Positions 9,021 to 17,400 of a DNA stretch of 64,000 nt are shown here, in pieces. This stretch comes from Stenotrophomonas lactitubi. Its GTDB lineage: Bacteria > Pseudomonadota > Gammaproteobacteria > Xanthomonadales > Xanthomonadaceae. The stretch is taken from NCBI RefSeq assembly GCF_002803515.1, contig NZ_PHQX01000001.1, positions 2,604,001 to 2,668,000 on the forward strand, given 5' to 3'. Made by a program: the position numbers and the translations under genes. Each line of letters opens with the position of its first letter. Position 1 is the stretch's first letter. Under the pieces are notes generated by a model. It saw nothing but the letters and a program-made list of their open reading frames with translations, ran no database searches and was not told the DNA's origin.

Positions 9021-9369
9021 GCATCCAGCCGTCGTCGCGCATGCAGCGCGGCGACGGCACGCCCGGGCATGGCCATGAGATCGCGGGGCACGTGCCTGCA
9101 GCGTGCGACACGTCGCGCTATCGCTCTTCGAAGCCCATCTGACGCAGATTGCCGCATGCGGCGGTCCGATAATCCTGTACGCCCGCCAACAGGATCGCGC
9201 CGCGCGGTTCATGTACATGACTGCAGACACATACGCCTGCGTCGACGGCATGCAAGAGTGAATCGCACGTCACCTTGTACGCCTGTTCAAGGCACGAGTG
9301 GACGACGCACCCCGCAGGACCGGTGCCGTCGGCGCAGGTCCTGCCCACGCTGCTGCGCAAAGGACTCCC
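9021..9369. other. Intergenic region without a supported gene
   Basis: These 349 bp between rnd and the serine hydrolase contain no well-supported gene. A GTG-initiated frame of about 52 codons at 9103-9261 (ending in VDGMQE) and an overlapping minus-strand Cys-rich frame (9118-9426) exist, but neither has a clear ribosome-binding site or the strong GC3 bias of neighbouring genes. It may hold the promoter of the hydrolase and decayed coding sequence. Confidence 0.4.
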
Positions 9370-10545
9370 ATGCACACGATCATCTCCGAACGGACCGCAG
9401 CTTTCCCCTCCCGCCCCATGCGCCACCTGCGCCGATGGCTGGGCGTTTCACTCCTGTGCGTCGCTGCCAGTGCAAGCGCCGCCGATGACCTGCAGGCACG
9501 CATCGCTCAGGCGTTACAGGGCACGACGACGCCGGCCATGGGAGTACTGGTGATCCGCGACGGCAAGATCGCCGAGCAGGCCGTCAGCGGCGTACGCCGC
9601 AATGATGAAAAGGTGGCCGTCAGCACGGGCGATGCCTGGATGATCGGCTCGACCGGTAAACCGATCACCGTGGCGATGATCGCGCGCCTGGTCGAACAGG
9701 GCGTGCTGAAGTGGGATGCGCCGCTGTCGACGATGCTGCCCGACCTCACGGCACAGATGCAGCCGGCCTACCGCAACGTCACGCTGGTGCAGCTGCTGTC
9801 GCACCGCGCGGGCCTGCCGGAAAACCTCACCGATGGCGCCGCTCTGGATGCGTTCTTCACCGACACGCGTGCCCTGCCGGTGCAGCGCGAGGCCTACATC
9901 AAGGCCGCGCTGTCAGAGGCACCGGTCCACCCGCCGGGAACGGAATTCGCTTACAGCAACAGCGGCTTCCTGATCGCAGCCGTGATCGCCGAGCGCGCCA
10001 CAGGCAAGGACGTGGAGACGCTGATCCAACGCGAGGTGTTCCAGCCACTGAAGATGACCGGTGCCGGCTTCGGGCCGACCACGGCAGGGCAGCCGTTGGG
10101 CCACCGCGGCGGCAAGCCCGTCACCCGCGCGCCGCAGAAAGCCGATGATGGCGTACCGCCGATCTACACCGCCGCCGGCAACCTGCACATGCGCCTGCAG
10201 GACCTGGCATTGTTCGCCATCGACCAACTCGCCGGCAGCCACGGCAAGGGCACGCTGTTGACGCCGGCGTCCTACACGCTGATGCAGAGCGCGCAACCGG
10301 TCAGCCCCTCGGGTCTGGACTGGGGCGTACAGCCGTCGATCGCCGGCCGCCAGGGCCCGGTGCTGGTGCACGGTGGCTCCGATGGCAACTGGCTGGCCTG
10401 GGTGGTGCTGTTCCCCGCACAGAACAGTGGCGTGATCGCCATTGCCAACGCCGCCGAAGACATGGGCGCCGACACGGCCACCATGGGTGTGCTCGGCGGC
10501 CTGTTCGCCGAACTGGCCCCTGCTGTCACGCCTGCCGCCAAGTAG
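9370..10545 (+). CDS. Secreted serine hydrolase, beta-lactamase/class C PBP family
   Basis: A periplasmic serine hydrolase of 391 residues. It has an N-terminal signal peptide (core WLGVSLLCVAASASA), the catalytic SxxK motif as S94-T-G-K97, a YSNSG motif (YxN) and a C-terminal HGGSDG (the HxG box). The start at 9370 has AAAGGA 5 bases upstream; a start at 9418 just before the signal peptide is also possible. The family includes esterases, D-aminopeptidases and PBP-like enzymes, so the substrate cannot be named. Hairpins follow the stop codon. Confidence 0.85.
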   Translation: MHTIISERTAAFPSRPMRHLRRWLGVSLLCVAASASAADDLQARIAQALQGTTTPAMGVLVIRDGKIAEQAVSGVRRNDEKVAVSTGDAWMIGSTGKPITVAMIARLVEQGVLKWDAPLSTMLPDLTAQMQPAYRNVTLVQLLSHRAGLPENLTDGAALDAFFTDTRALPVQREAYIKAALSEAPVHPPGTEFAYSNSGFLIAAVIAERATGKDVETLIQREVFQPLKMTGAGFGPTTAGQPLGHRGGKPVTRAPQKADDGVPPIYTAAGNLHMRLQDLALFAIDQLAGSHGKGTLLTPASYTLMQSAQPVSPSGLDWGVQPSIAGRQGPVLVHGGSDGNWLAWVVLFPAQNSGVIAIANAAEDMGADTATMGVLGGLFAELAPAVTPAAK

Positions 10546-10553
10546 ACCCGTCA

Positions 10554-10630
10554 CGACGCCCTGCACCTGCGGGGCGTCGATTCCGCGTGTCAGTTCCCAC
10601 AACGGCAAACGCCCTGCACAGGCAGGGCGT
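10554..10630. terminator. Two GC-rich hairpins after the serine hydrolase gene
   Basis: CGACGCCC pairs with GGGCGTCG (10554-10579), and ACGCCCTG pairs with CAGGGCGT (10609-10630). Neither is followed by a run of T, so they would be weak intrinsic terminators or RNA 3'-end stabilisers for the gene ending at 10545. Confidence 0.4.
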
Positions 10631-10650
10631 CTGGAGGGTAGTGCAAAGGT

Positions 10651-10674
10651 GTCGGTACCGCGTGCGGTACCGAC
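10651..10674. terminator. Perfect 10-bp hairpin between convergent genes
   Basis: GTCGGTACCG pairs perfectly with CGGTACCGAC around a CGTG loop. It lies 10 bases beyond the stop codon of the TonB-dependent receptor on the minus strand and after the serine hydrolase on the plus strand. The minus strand continues into ACCTTTGC, a poor T run, so it is a probable bidirectional but weak terminator. Confidence 0.5.
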
Positions 10675-10683
10675 CGATGCGTC

Positions 10684-13014
10684 TTACCAGTTCATGTTCA
10701 GCGACACACCCACGGTGCGCGGTTCGTTGTAGACCGCCGCCATGTAGTTCTCGATGACACCCTTGAGGTTCTTCTCGTTGGTGATGTTGCGCGCGAACAG
10801 CGACACTTCATACGCGCCGTAGTTGCCCGAGTAGCCGATCTTCAGGCCGCCTTCGAAGTCACCCTTCGAATTGAACTCCTGGCTGTCGTACAGCACGAAG
10901 CTGGTGTAGCCCTGCTTGTTCCAGTCGGTGGACACGAACATCGTGCCCGCATCGCTGAGCGGGAAGTCGTAACGCGCGGCCAGGTTGACGTTGTACTTCG
11001 GCGCGTTCGGCAGCGGATTGCCATCGATCTGGGCGAAGGTGTTGGCACCGACCTTGATCGTCGGGTCATCGACGGTGCACACCACCTTGCCGTTCAGTGC
11101 GCAGACCTGCGCATACACGCGCTTGTCCTTGATCTCGCTGTGCAGCAGGCTCAGACCGGCGCTCAGGGTCAGGTTCGGGATCGGGCGCAGTTCCATGTCC
11201 GCTTCGAAGCCGTAGGCCTTGGCCTTGTCGGCGTTGAACAGCACGCCGTTGCCGTCCGAATCGTTGCCGTTGAGCTGGATGTCGTTGACGGTGTAGGTGA
11301 ACGCGGTGGCATTCAAGCGCAGGCGGTTGTCCCACAGGCTGCTCTTCACGCCCGCTTCCCAGGACAGGATCGTCTCCGAATCGGCGGTGGTGAAGTCAGC
11401 GTTGAACACGGCCGAACGGCCCTGGATGGTCGGGCCGCGGAAGCCGCGCGCGACCTTCGCATAGACGCTCACGTCCGGGGTGATCTGATACATCGCGCTC
11501 AGATCCCAGCTCGGGGTCGTGTCGGTCATCTTGACGTCGGTGCGGCCCTTGTAGGTGACTGCACCCGCGGCGGTGTCGGCGGTCTTCAACAGACGGGTGT
11601 GCTTCTCATCACGGGTCTGGCGCAGACCGGCGGTGACGGTGAACTTGTCGGTGAAGGCGTAGCTGAGCTGACCGAAGCCGGCCCACGAGGTGTTCTTGTT
11701 GCGCAGGCGCACCCAGTTGTTCGGATTGCGCGCCGCGCCCTTCAGGAACCAGGCGCGCTGGTAGAAGTCGGTGGTATCGCTGCCGTTGAAGTAGAACGCG
11801 CCGGCCTGCCACTGCAGGGCGCTGTCATCGTGGCTGGCCAGGCGGAATTCCTGGGTCCACTGGTCCAGGTCACGGATCTGGCCCATCGATTGGCCATAGC
11901 CGTTCGGCACGTCATTGACCGGGAAGTTGACCGCGGCGCCGCCGTCGGTGTCACCGCGGCTGTAGCCGGAGGTGGTTTCGTAAGCGGTGATCGAGGTGAA
12001 GTCGATCGCGCCGAAGTCATAACGCGCCTTCACCGAACCGCCGTAGGTCTTGTACGCCTGCGGGTTGTTGTCGGCCTCGTCGTAGGCCACCTGGTCACGC
12101 GGCACGTCGGTCTTGTTCGAGCCTTTGGTCAGCGCGTTGCGCAGGAACAGGGTCGAGGTGCCTTCGTAATCGCGGGCGTGGGCCGAAGCGAGGATCGAGA
12201 ACTGGTCGCTCGGGGTCAGCAGCAGCTGCGCACGCACGTTGCGGTCGTCGAAGCCGCCCATGGCGTTCTTCTTCGGGCTGACCGTGCCGTCGGCGCTGGG
12301 GCCGGTGTAGGTGTTGTCGACGTAGTCGTCGCGGTGCTGGTACAGGGCCGACACGCGGAACGAAGCGATGTCGTTGATCGGGCCACCGAAGCCACCGTCG
12401 ATCGACACGCTGTTGTAGGAGGCGTAGCTGGCGCTGACGCGGCCGCTGTAGTCCTGGGTCGGCTTGAGGGTGTCGAACTTGACGATGCCGGCGGTGGTGT
12501 TGCGGCCGAACAGCGAGCCCTGCGGACCGCGCAGCACTTCCACCTGGTCCACGTCATAGACCGGGTTGGACTTCAGCACCACGTGTTCCAGCACGACGTC
12601 GTCCTGGATGATCGACACCGGCTGCGACGCACCCAGGTAGAAATCGATGTTGCCCAGGCCGCGGATGTAGAAGCGCGGGAAGATGCGGCCGGTGGTGGTT
12701 TCTGCATACAGGCTCGGCACGCGGCCGGACAGCGCCAGCAGGGTGTCGTCGCCGCCGGCGGTGAAGTCGCGCATGCGCTCGCCCTGCACCACGCCTACCG
12801 ACACCGGCACTTCCTGCAGGTTCTGCTCGCGGTGCTCGGCGGTCACGGTGATGGTGTCCAGCCCGGTCGGGGTCGGCGCACTGTCCTGCGCGGCAGCACC
12901 GAAGCTGGCAGCCAGGGCCAAGCCTGCACAGGCCAGGGCCAGCGGATGGCGACGGAAGGAAACGAGGGAGGACGACATGCCCGACGAACGGCGGGAATCG
13001 GAATGGGAAGGCAT
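10684..13014 (-). CDS. TonB-dependent outer membrane receptor
   Basis: A TonB-dependent receptor of about 776 residues. It shows a signal peptide (core LALACAGLALAASFGAAA), a TonB-box-like segment (TGLDTITVTAEHREQNLQ), a plug domain with RGPQGSLFGRNTTAG, and a long beta-barrel ending in a terminal Trp (SLNMNW). The plug resembles the subfamily that often imports plant- or aromatic-derived compounds and glycosides rather than classical siderophore receptors. The start at 13014 is chosen; the ATG at 12978 would also keep the signal peptide. It is downstream of the TetR gene on the same strand, behind a strong hairpin. Confidence 0.88.
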   Translation of the reverse strand: MPSHSDSRRSSGMSSSLVSFRRHPLALACAGLALAASFGAAAQDSAPTPTGLDTITVTAEHREQNLQEVPVSVGVVQGERMRDFTAGGDDTLLALSGRVPSLYAETTTGRIFPRFYIRGLGNIDFYLGASQPVSIIQDDVVLEHVVLKSNPVYDVDQVEVLRGPQGSLFGRNTTAGIVKFDTLKPTQDYSGRVSASYASYNSVSIDGGFGGPINDIASFRVSALYQHRDDYVDNTYTGPSADGTVSPKKNAMGGFDDRNVRAQLLLTPSDQFSILASAHARDYEGTSTLFLRNALTKGSNKTDVPRDQVAYDEADNNPQAYKTYGGSVKARYDFGAIDFTSITAYETTSGYSRGDTDGGAAVNFPVNDVPNGYGQSMGQIRDLDQWTQEFRLASHDDSALQWQAGAFYFNGSDTTDFYQRAWFLKGAARNPNNWVRLRNKNTSWAGFGQLSYAFTDKFTVTAGLRQTRDEKHTRLLKTADTAAGAVTYKGRTDVKMTDTTPSWDLSAMYQITPDVSVYAKVARGFRGPTIQGRSAVFNADFTTADSETILSWEAGVKSSLWDNRLRLNATAFTYTVNDIQLNGNDSDGNGVLFNADKAKAYGFEADMELRPIPNLTLSAGLSLLHSEIKDKRVYAQVCALNGKVVCTVDDPTIKVGANTFAQIDGNPLPNAPKYNVNLAARYDFPLSDAGTMFVSTDWNKQGYTSFVLYDSQEFNSKGDFEGGLKIGYSGNYGAYEVSLFARNITNEKNLKGVIENYMAAVYNEPRTVGVSLNMNW

Positions 13015-13089
13015 CGAAAGCTCTGAGGAGGCGTCCGTGCGGCCTGCGCTGACCGGGCGGCAAATAGGAGGAAAACTGCGCAAGCGGCC

Positions 13090-13114
13090 ATTATCCTCCA
13101 AATTGTTACAATTT
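13090..13114 (-). promoter_or_regulatory. Putative promoter and operator of the TonB receptor gene
   Basis: A 15-bp palindrome AAATTGTTACAATTT (7-bp arms, one central base) lies at 13100-13114, directly upstream of a -10-like GATAAT read on the minus strand (13095 to 13090). The palindrome occupies the expected spacer, where a regulator would block or aid RNA polymerase. It differs from the TetR-type operator at 13875, so another regulator may act here. Confidence 0.5.
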
Positions 13115-13176
13115 CGTTGCGCGGCACCCGAACCCGGTGAAACAAGCGGTTTCGGCACAGTCAGCCAGCACCGCCT

Positions 13177-13217
13177 GGGGTCAGATCCGTTTCCCAAGGG
13201 GAAACGGATCTGACCCC
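13177..13217. repeat. Perfect 19-bp-stem hairpin, REP-like
   Basis: GGGGTCAGATCCGTTTCCC and its exact reverse complement are separated by AAG. It lies 5 bp beyond the TetR stop codon and upstream of the TonB receptor promoter, so it can end the TetR transcript. The GGGGTCAGATCC head resembles REP-type elements dispersed in Xanthomonadaceae genomes rather than a simple terminator, and no T run follows. Confidence 0.7.
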
Positions 13218-13222
13218 GGATC

Positions 13223-13804
13223 TCACGGCAACGGCGCCAGCGCAACCTCGACCATCGCCAGCAGACGTTCGCGGCTGACGCCGTCACGCGCCTGTACCGA
13301 GATGCCATGCAGCACCGTGGCGAAATGATCGCCCAGGGCCTGCACGGACAGATCGGCCGCCAGCTGGCCGTCCGCCTGCGCCTGCTGCAGCCGCGCGATG
13401 ATCGCCGCCGTGCGCTGGCGACGATGGCTGGCCAGCCAGTCACGTACGCCCTCGCCATCCGGTGACACGCTGCTTGCCGAGGACACCACCAGGCAGCCAT
13501 GCGGACGACCGCGACGGGTGTAGGTCAACACGGCATCACGCAGCATGCTGCCGATCGCATCGCGCAGTGACGCCTGCTCGAGCGCGCGCGGCGCGAAGCC
13601 GCCCTCGCCTTCCTCGTACAGCGCCACCGCTTCGCGGAACAACTGCTCCTTGCTGCCGAACGCGGCGTAGATGCGCGCCGAGGCAATGCCAAGCGCTTCG
13701 ACCAGGGCCGACATCGAGGTGCCCTCATAGCCGTGCTGCCAGAACAGCAGCATCGCCTTGCGCAATGCCTGGTCCCTGTCGAATTCGCGCGGTCGCCCTG
13801 CCAT
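13223..13804 (-). CDS. TetR/AcrR family transcriptional regulator
   Basis: A DNA-binding repressor of 193 residues. The N-terminal helix-turn-helix is GTSMSALVEALGIASARIYAAFGSKEQLF, split here as GTSMSALVEALG then IASARIYAAFGSKEQ, at about residues 27-55; the C-terminal ligand domain is unassigned. The start at 13804 (MAGRPREF) is the usual TetR beginning. It is divergent from the isomerase/hydrolase operon, with the palindrome at 13875-13890 in between, which suggests it represses that operon. Confidence 0.88.
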   Translation of the reverse strand: MAGRPREFDRDQALRKAMLLFWQHGYEGTSMSALVEALGIASARIYAAFGSKEQLFREAVALYEEGEGGFAPRALEQASLRDAIGSMLRDAVLTYTRRGRPHGCLVVSSASSVSPDGEGVRDWLASHRRQRTAAIIARLQQAQADGQLAADLSVQALGDHFATVLHGISVQARDGVSRERLLAMVEVALAPLP

Positions 13805-13874
13805 CTGCCTGCCTGCCGTTCTGAGGCGCGCAGTGTAACGCGGGTGTTGACCATCCCGATGCACGCGCCTATTC

Positions 13875-13890
13875 TTTGTCGACCGACAAA
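13875..13890. promoter_or_regulatory. TetR-type operator between regulator and catabolic operon
   Basis: TTTGTCGACCGACAAA is a perfect inverted repeat (7-bp arms around AC). It lies 16 bp upstream of the isomerase ATG and about 70 bp upstream of the divergent TetR ATG. Palindromes of this size and form are typical TetR-family binding sites, so it probably controls the operon and perhaps the regulator itself. A GGAG ribosome-binding site for the isomerase follows at 13896-13899. Confidence 0.65.
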
Positions 13891-13905
13891 CAATTGGAGC
13901 AACAC

Positions 13906-14961
13906 ATGCAAACCCTCAAAGGCCCCAGCCTGCATCTGGCGCAGTTCGCTGGCGACCAGGCGCCGTTCGACAGCCTCGCCGGCATCGCCGAGTGGGCCGC
14001 CGGCCACGGCTTCAAGGCCCTGCAGATTCCGGCCTGGGACGCGCGCCTGTTCGACCTGGCCACCGCCGCCGACAGCCAGGACTACTGCGACGACATCCGT
14101 GGCACCCTGGCCGAACACGGCCTGCAGGTCAGCGAGCTGACCACCCACATCCTGGGCCAGCTGGTGGCCGTGCATCCGGCCTACGATGAACTGTGCGATG
14201 GCTTCGCCCCGGAGGCGCTGCGCGGCAATCCGCAGGCACGCAGCGAATGGGCACAGCAGCAGTTGCATCTGGCCGCCCGCGCCTCGCGCCGGCTCGGCCT
14301 GCAGGACATGGGCACCTTCTCCGGCTCGTTCGCCTGGCCCTACCTGTTCCCGTTCCCGCAGCGTCCGCCGGGCCTGATCGACGCCGCATTCGATGAGCTG
14401 GCACGACGCTGGCGGCCGATCCTCGATACCTGCGAGGACAACGGCATCAACCTCTGCTACGAAATCCATCCCAGCGAAGACCTGCACGATGGCACCAGCT
14501 TCGAACGCTTCTTCGAGCGTGTGGGCCAGCATGAGCGCTGCCGCATCCTGTTCGATCCCAGCCACTTCGTGCTGCAGCAGCTGGATTACCTGCAGTTCCT
14601 GGACATCTACCATCCGCTTGTCCGCATGTTCCATGTCAAGGACGCGGAGTTCCGCCCCAATGGCCGCCAGGGCATCTACGGTGGTTACGCCGACTGGACC
14701 GAACGCGCCGGCCGCTTCCGCTCGCTGGGCGATGGCCAGGTCGATTTCAAGTCGATCTTCTCCAAGCTGGCGCAGTACGACTACGCCGGCTGGGCAACGC
14801 TGGAATGGGAGTGCTGCCTGAAGGACCAGGAGGCCGGTGCGCGCGAAGGTGCCGCCTTCATCCGCGACCACATCATTCCGGTCACCGACAAGATCTTCGA
14901 CGACTTCGCCGGCGCGCCGATCAGCAGCGCCCAGATGCAGCACATGCTCGGCATCGCCTGA
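13906..14961 (+). CDS. Sugar phosphate isomerase/epimerase-like TIM-barrel protein
   Basis: A 351-residue xylose-isomerase-like (AP endonuclease 2 family) TIM barrel. Probable metal ligands are the acidic and His residues in CYEIHPSED, LFDPSHF, MFHVKDAEF and TLEWECC. Proteins of this type isomerise or epimerise sugars or act on related polyols. The start at 13906 has GGAG 6 bases upstream. It heads an operon with two alpha/beta hydrolases and is divergent from the TetR gene, which suggests inducible breakdown of a sugar-like or glycoside compound. Confidence 0.82.
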   Translation: MQTLKGPSLHLAQFAGDQAPFDSLAGIAEWAAGHGFKALQIPAWDARLFDLATAADSQDYCDDIRGTLAEHGLQVSELTTHILGQLVAVHPAYDELCDGFAPEALRGNPQARSEWAQQQLHLAARASRRLGLQDMGTFSGSFAWPYLFPFPQRPPGLIDAAFDELARRWRPILDTCEDNGINLCYEIHPSEDLHDGTSFERFFERVGQHERCRILFDPSHFVLQQLDYLQFLDIYHPLVRMFHVKDAEFRPNGRQGIYGGYADWTERAGRFRSLGDGQVDFKSIFSKLAQYDYAGWATLEWECCLKDQEAGAREGAAFIRDHIIPVTDKIFDDFAGAPISSAQMQHMLGIA

Positions 14962-14981
14962 GCCCCCACAGGAACATTCCC

Positions 14982-15875
14982 ATGACGAACATCCCCACCG
15001 CTGGCACCTCCGGCGACGACACCCTGCGCCACCACTACCTGCGCATCGACGGCCAGCGTGTGCATTGCGTCTCCGCCGGCAGCGGACAACCGGTGCTGTT
15101 GATCCCCGGCTGGCCGCAGACCTGGTTCGCCTGGCGCCACGTGCTGCATGCGCTGGCCGAGGCCGGTTTCGAAGCGATCGCGGTCGACCCGCCCGGCATC
15201 GGCGAATCCGATCGTCCCGCGCACGGTTACGACACCGGCAGTGCCGCCGCGGTACTGCATCAGACCATGCAGGCCCTCGGCCACGAGCGCTACCAGGTGG
15301 TCGGCCATGACATCGGCATGTGGATCGCCTATGCGCTGGCCAGCGACCAGCCGCAGGCGGTACAGCGCCTGGCCGTGACCGAAGCGGTGATTCCCGGGCT
15401 GGCGCCTGAGCCGGGCATCTTCGCCGCGCCAGCCGACAACATCTTCCTGTGGCACTTCATGTTCAATCAGGTGGCCGATCTGCCCGAGGCACTCATCAGC
15501 GGTCGCGAACGCGCCTACCTGGACTTCATGTTCGACCGCTGGTCGTACCGGCGCGATGCGGTAGCCAGCGAAACCTATATCGCTGCCTACAGCCGGCCCG
15601 GCGCGTTGCGTGCAGGGTTTGCCTGGTACCGCGCGATCCCGGAAACCATCCGCCAGAACCAGGTCCGCGCACAACGTCGCTTGACCATGCCGGTGCTGGC
15701 CATCGGCGCCGAGCATGCCACTGGCAACGCCCCGATGCTGACCCTGCAGCCGCACGCCGATGACCTGCGCGGCAGCGTCGTGCCGGGCTGTGGCCACTTC
15801 ATCATGGAAGAAGCACCGCAGGCCTTCCTCGCCCAGCTGCTGCCGTTCCTGCAGGAGGCTGACCATGCCGCTTGA
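14982..15875 (+). CDS. Alpha/beta hydrolase, epoxide hydrolase/dehalogenase type
   Basis: A 297-residue hydrolase. The oxyanion-side motif GWPQTWFAWR and the nucleophile elbow VVGHDIGMW, with Asp as nucleophile, place it in the epoxide hydrolase/haloalkane or haloacetate dehalogenase group rather than the Ser esterases. The catalytic His is in CGHFIMEE. AGGAAC precedes the ATG. Its 3' end overlaps the next gene by 11 bp, so the two are translated together. The natural substrate is unknown. Confidence 0.82.
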   Translation: MTNIPTAGTSGDDTLRHHYLRIDGQRVHCVSAGSGQPVLLIPGWPQTWFAWRHVLHALAEAGFEAIAVDPPGIGESDRPAHGYDTGSAAAVLHQTMQALGHERYQVVGHDIGMWIAYALASDQPQAVQRLAVTEAVIPGLAPEPGIFAAPADNIFLWHFMFNQVADLPEALISGRERAYLDFMFDRWSYRRDAVASETYIAAYSRPGALRAGFAWYRAIPETIRQNQVRAQRRLTMPVLAIGAEHATGNAPMLTLQPHADDLRGSVVPGCGHFIMEEAPQAFLAQLLPFLQEADHAA

Positions 15876-16779
15876 ACCCGCGTTGCAGGCGTTCGTGGAT
15901 GCGGTGGCGGCGCAACCGCTGCCAGACGATCTGCTGGAACTGCGCGCATTGAGCGAGCAGGCGCTGCCCACGCTGCAGGGTGCCGCCGAGGCGGTATCGC
16001 ATGTCGTGGAGCACGTCATCAGCGCGCGCGACGGCCATGCGCTGGTCGTGCGCCTGTACACGCCCGCAGCCATCAGCACGGACCCGCGCCCTGCCCTGTT
16101 GTTCGCCCACGGCGGTGGCTGGTTCCAGTGCTCGCTTGCGGTCTATGACGGCCCCTGCCGGGCCTTGGCCAATGCCAGCGGCCATGTCATCGCTGCCGTC
16201 GGCTATCGCCTGGCTCCGGAGCATCCGTTCCCGACGCCGCTGCACGACGTCGCCGACGCCTGGCTGTGGCTGCAGGCCAATGCCGCAGACCTGGGTCTTG
16301 ATCCAGCACGCCTGGTCATCGGCGGCGACAGCGCGGGCGGCAATCTCGCTGCGGCGTGCTGCCTGCTGCTGCGCGATCAGGAACTGCCGCTGCCATCGCA
16401 TCAACTGCTGCTGTACCCGGCACTGGACGCCACCATGGCCAGCAGCACCTACGGCGAGTTCGCCGACGGCTACTACCTCAGCGCCGAACTGATGCAGCGC
16501 TGCTGGCAGGCCTATCTGGGCGACGGTGACCGCCGACAGGCGCTTGCTTCGCCCCTGCATGCCCGCGATCTGCGCGGGCTGCCAGCGGCCACGGTACTGA
16601 GCTGTGAGTTCGACCCGCTGCGCGACGAAGCTGAACAGTACGCCGCGCACCTGCGGGAGGCGGGCGTGGACTGCACGCTGGAGCGCCTGCCGGGGATGAT
16701 CCACGCCTGCATCCACCTGCATGGTGTATCGGCTGCGACCGACATCGCGATCCAGCGCGCGGCGGCCCTGCTGCCCTGA
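15865..16779 (+). CDS. Alpha/beta hydrolase, hormone-sensitive-lipase (HSL) family esterase
   Basis: A 304-residue esterase with the oxyanion motif FAHGGGW and the Ser nucleophile in GGDSAGGN, both diagnostic of the HSL family. The acid is probably Asp in CEFDPLRDE and the catalytic His is in PGMIHACIH. A perfect AGGAGG (15853-15858) lies 6 bases upstream of the ATG, inside the preceding gene. It is the last gene of the TetR-controlled operon, followed by a hairpin terminator. It likely cleaves an ester or lactone of the same compound as its neighbours. Confidence 0.85.
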   Translation: MPLEPALQAFVDAVAAQPLPDDLLELRALSEQALPTLQGAAEAVSHVVEHVISARDGHALVVRLYTPAAISTDPRPALLFAHGGGWFQCSLAVYDGPCRALANASGHVIAAVGYRLAPEHPFPTPLHDVADAWLWLQANAADLGLDPARLVIGGDSAGGNLAAACCLLLRDQELPLPSHQLLLYPALDATMASSTYGEFADGYYLSAELMQRCWQAYLGDGDRRQALASPLHARDLRGLPAATVLSCEFDPLRDEAEQYAAHLREAGVDCTLERLPGMIHACIHLHGVSAATDIAIQRAAALLP

Positions 16780-16789
16780 AACGACGGGC

Positions 16790-16828
16790 CGCAGAGGGAC
16801 GCAGCGGCGATTCCGCTACGTCCCTGCG
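16790..16828 (+). terminator. Hairpin after the esterase gene
   Basis: CGCAGAGGGACGCAGCGG can fold back on CCGCTACGTCCCTGCG with one or two unpaired bases. The stem is long, but the plus strand continues TGCCCC without a T run. It sits 11 bp after the stop codon and separates the operon from the tRNA-Ala promoter. Confidence 0.5.
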
Positions 16829-16834
16829 TGCCCC

Positions 16835-16864
16835 TTGGCATCCGGCACCTGGCAGCGCTATGCT
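16835..16864 (+). promoter_or_regulatory. Putative promoter of tRNA-Ala
   Basis: TTGGCA (16835-16840) and TATGCT (16859-16864) are separated by 18 bp, about 53 bp upstream of the mature tRNA. The boxes match the sigma-70 consensus moderately well. Confidence 0.45.
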
Positions 16865-16916
16865 AGGTCCGTCACGTGGCGCCAGCTCCGCTGCCCACGG
16901 GATGCAACATCCCCTT

Positions 16917-16992
<76 letters not shown>

Positions 16993-16997
16993 TATGA

Positions 16998-17036
16998 AAA
17001 ACAGAAAGCCCCGGCACTGCCGGGGCTTTCTGTTTT
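16998..17036. terminator. Bidirectional intrinsic terminator after tRNA-Ala
   Basis: A perfect 19-bp stem runs AAAACAGAAAGCCCCGGCA / TGCCGGGGCTTTCTGTTTT around one C. It has T-rich ends on both strands, so it ends the tRNA transcript on plus and the small gene ending at 17047 on minus. Confidence 0.9.
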
Positions 17037-17046
17037 GGCCTTCCGC

Positions 17047-17220
17047 TCAGGCCGGGTCCTGCCCGCCGTCCTTGCGCACGGGTGCACGCGAATGTGCATC
17101 GTGCACCTTCTGGTCGTGCTGGCCGGGACGCTGTTTGGCCACTTCATCCTGCTGCCGGTCCTGGCGACTCTCCTGCACGCCTTCGTGTGCATTCGAGGTC
17201 TTCTTGTCGTGTTCGGTCAT
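17047..17220 (-). CDS. Small hydrophilic protein, unknown function
   Basis: A 57-residue, very hydrophilic protein ([20 protein letters not shown] start) rich in Gln, Asp, His, Lys and Arg with no hydrophobic segment, probably disordered. GGGAG lies 7 bases before the ATG, and an intrinsic terminator lies directly after the stop, so it looks like a real monocistronic gene. I do not recognise the family; stress-related disordered proteins look like this, but that is only an analogy. Confidence 0.6.
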   Translation of the reverse strand: MTEHDKKTSNAHEGVQESRQDRQQDEVAKQRPGQHDQKVHDAHSRAPVRKDGGQDPA

Positions 17221-17400
17221 GAATCGCTCCCATGGCGCCGGCAACAGGCCGGCGTGACGCAGACAACGCTATCCGCGCCTGCGTGATGCGGTGGTCGGCT
17301 GCCCGCGAACAACGCGTGCAGCCATCACGCTCCTGCAGTGCTTGTGATCGTCATCGTCGCGTGGTCACAATCGGCGGATCACCTCGCACAAGGACGCGCC

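Noticed and set aside
9103-9261. A GTG-initiated frame of about 52 codons (ending VDGMQE) and an overlapping minus-strand Cys-rich frame
   Set aside because: No good ribosome-binding site, weaker codon bias than neighbours, and the two frames contradict each other. Either could be a decayed gene.
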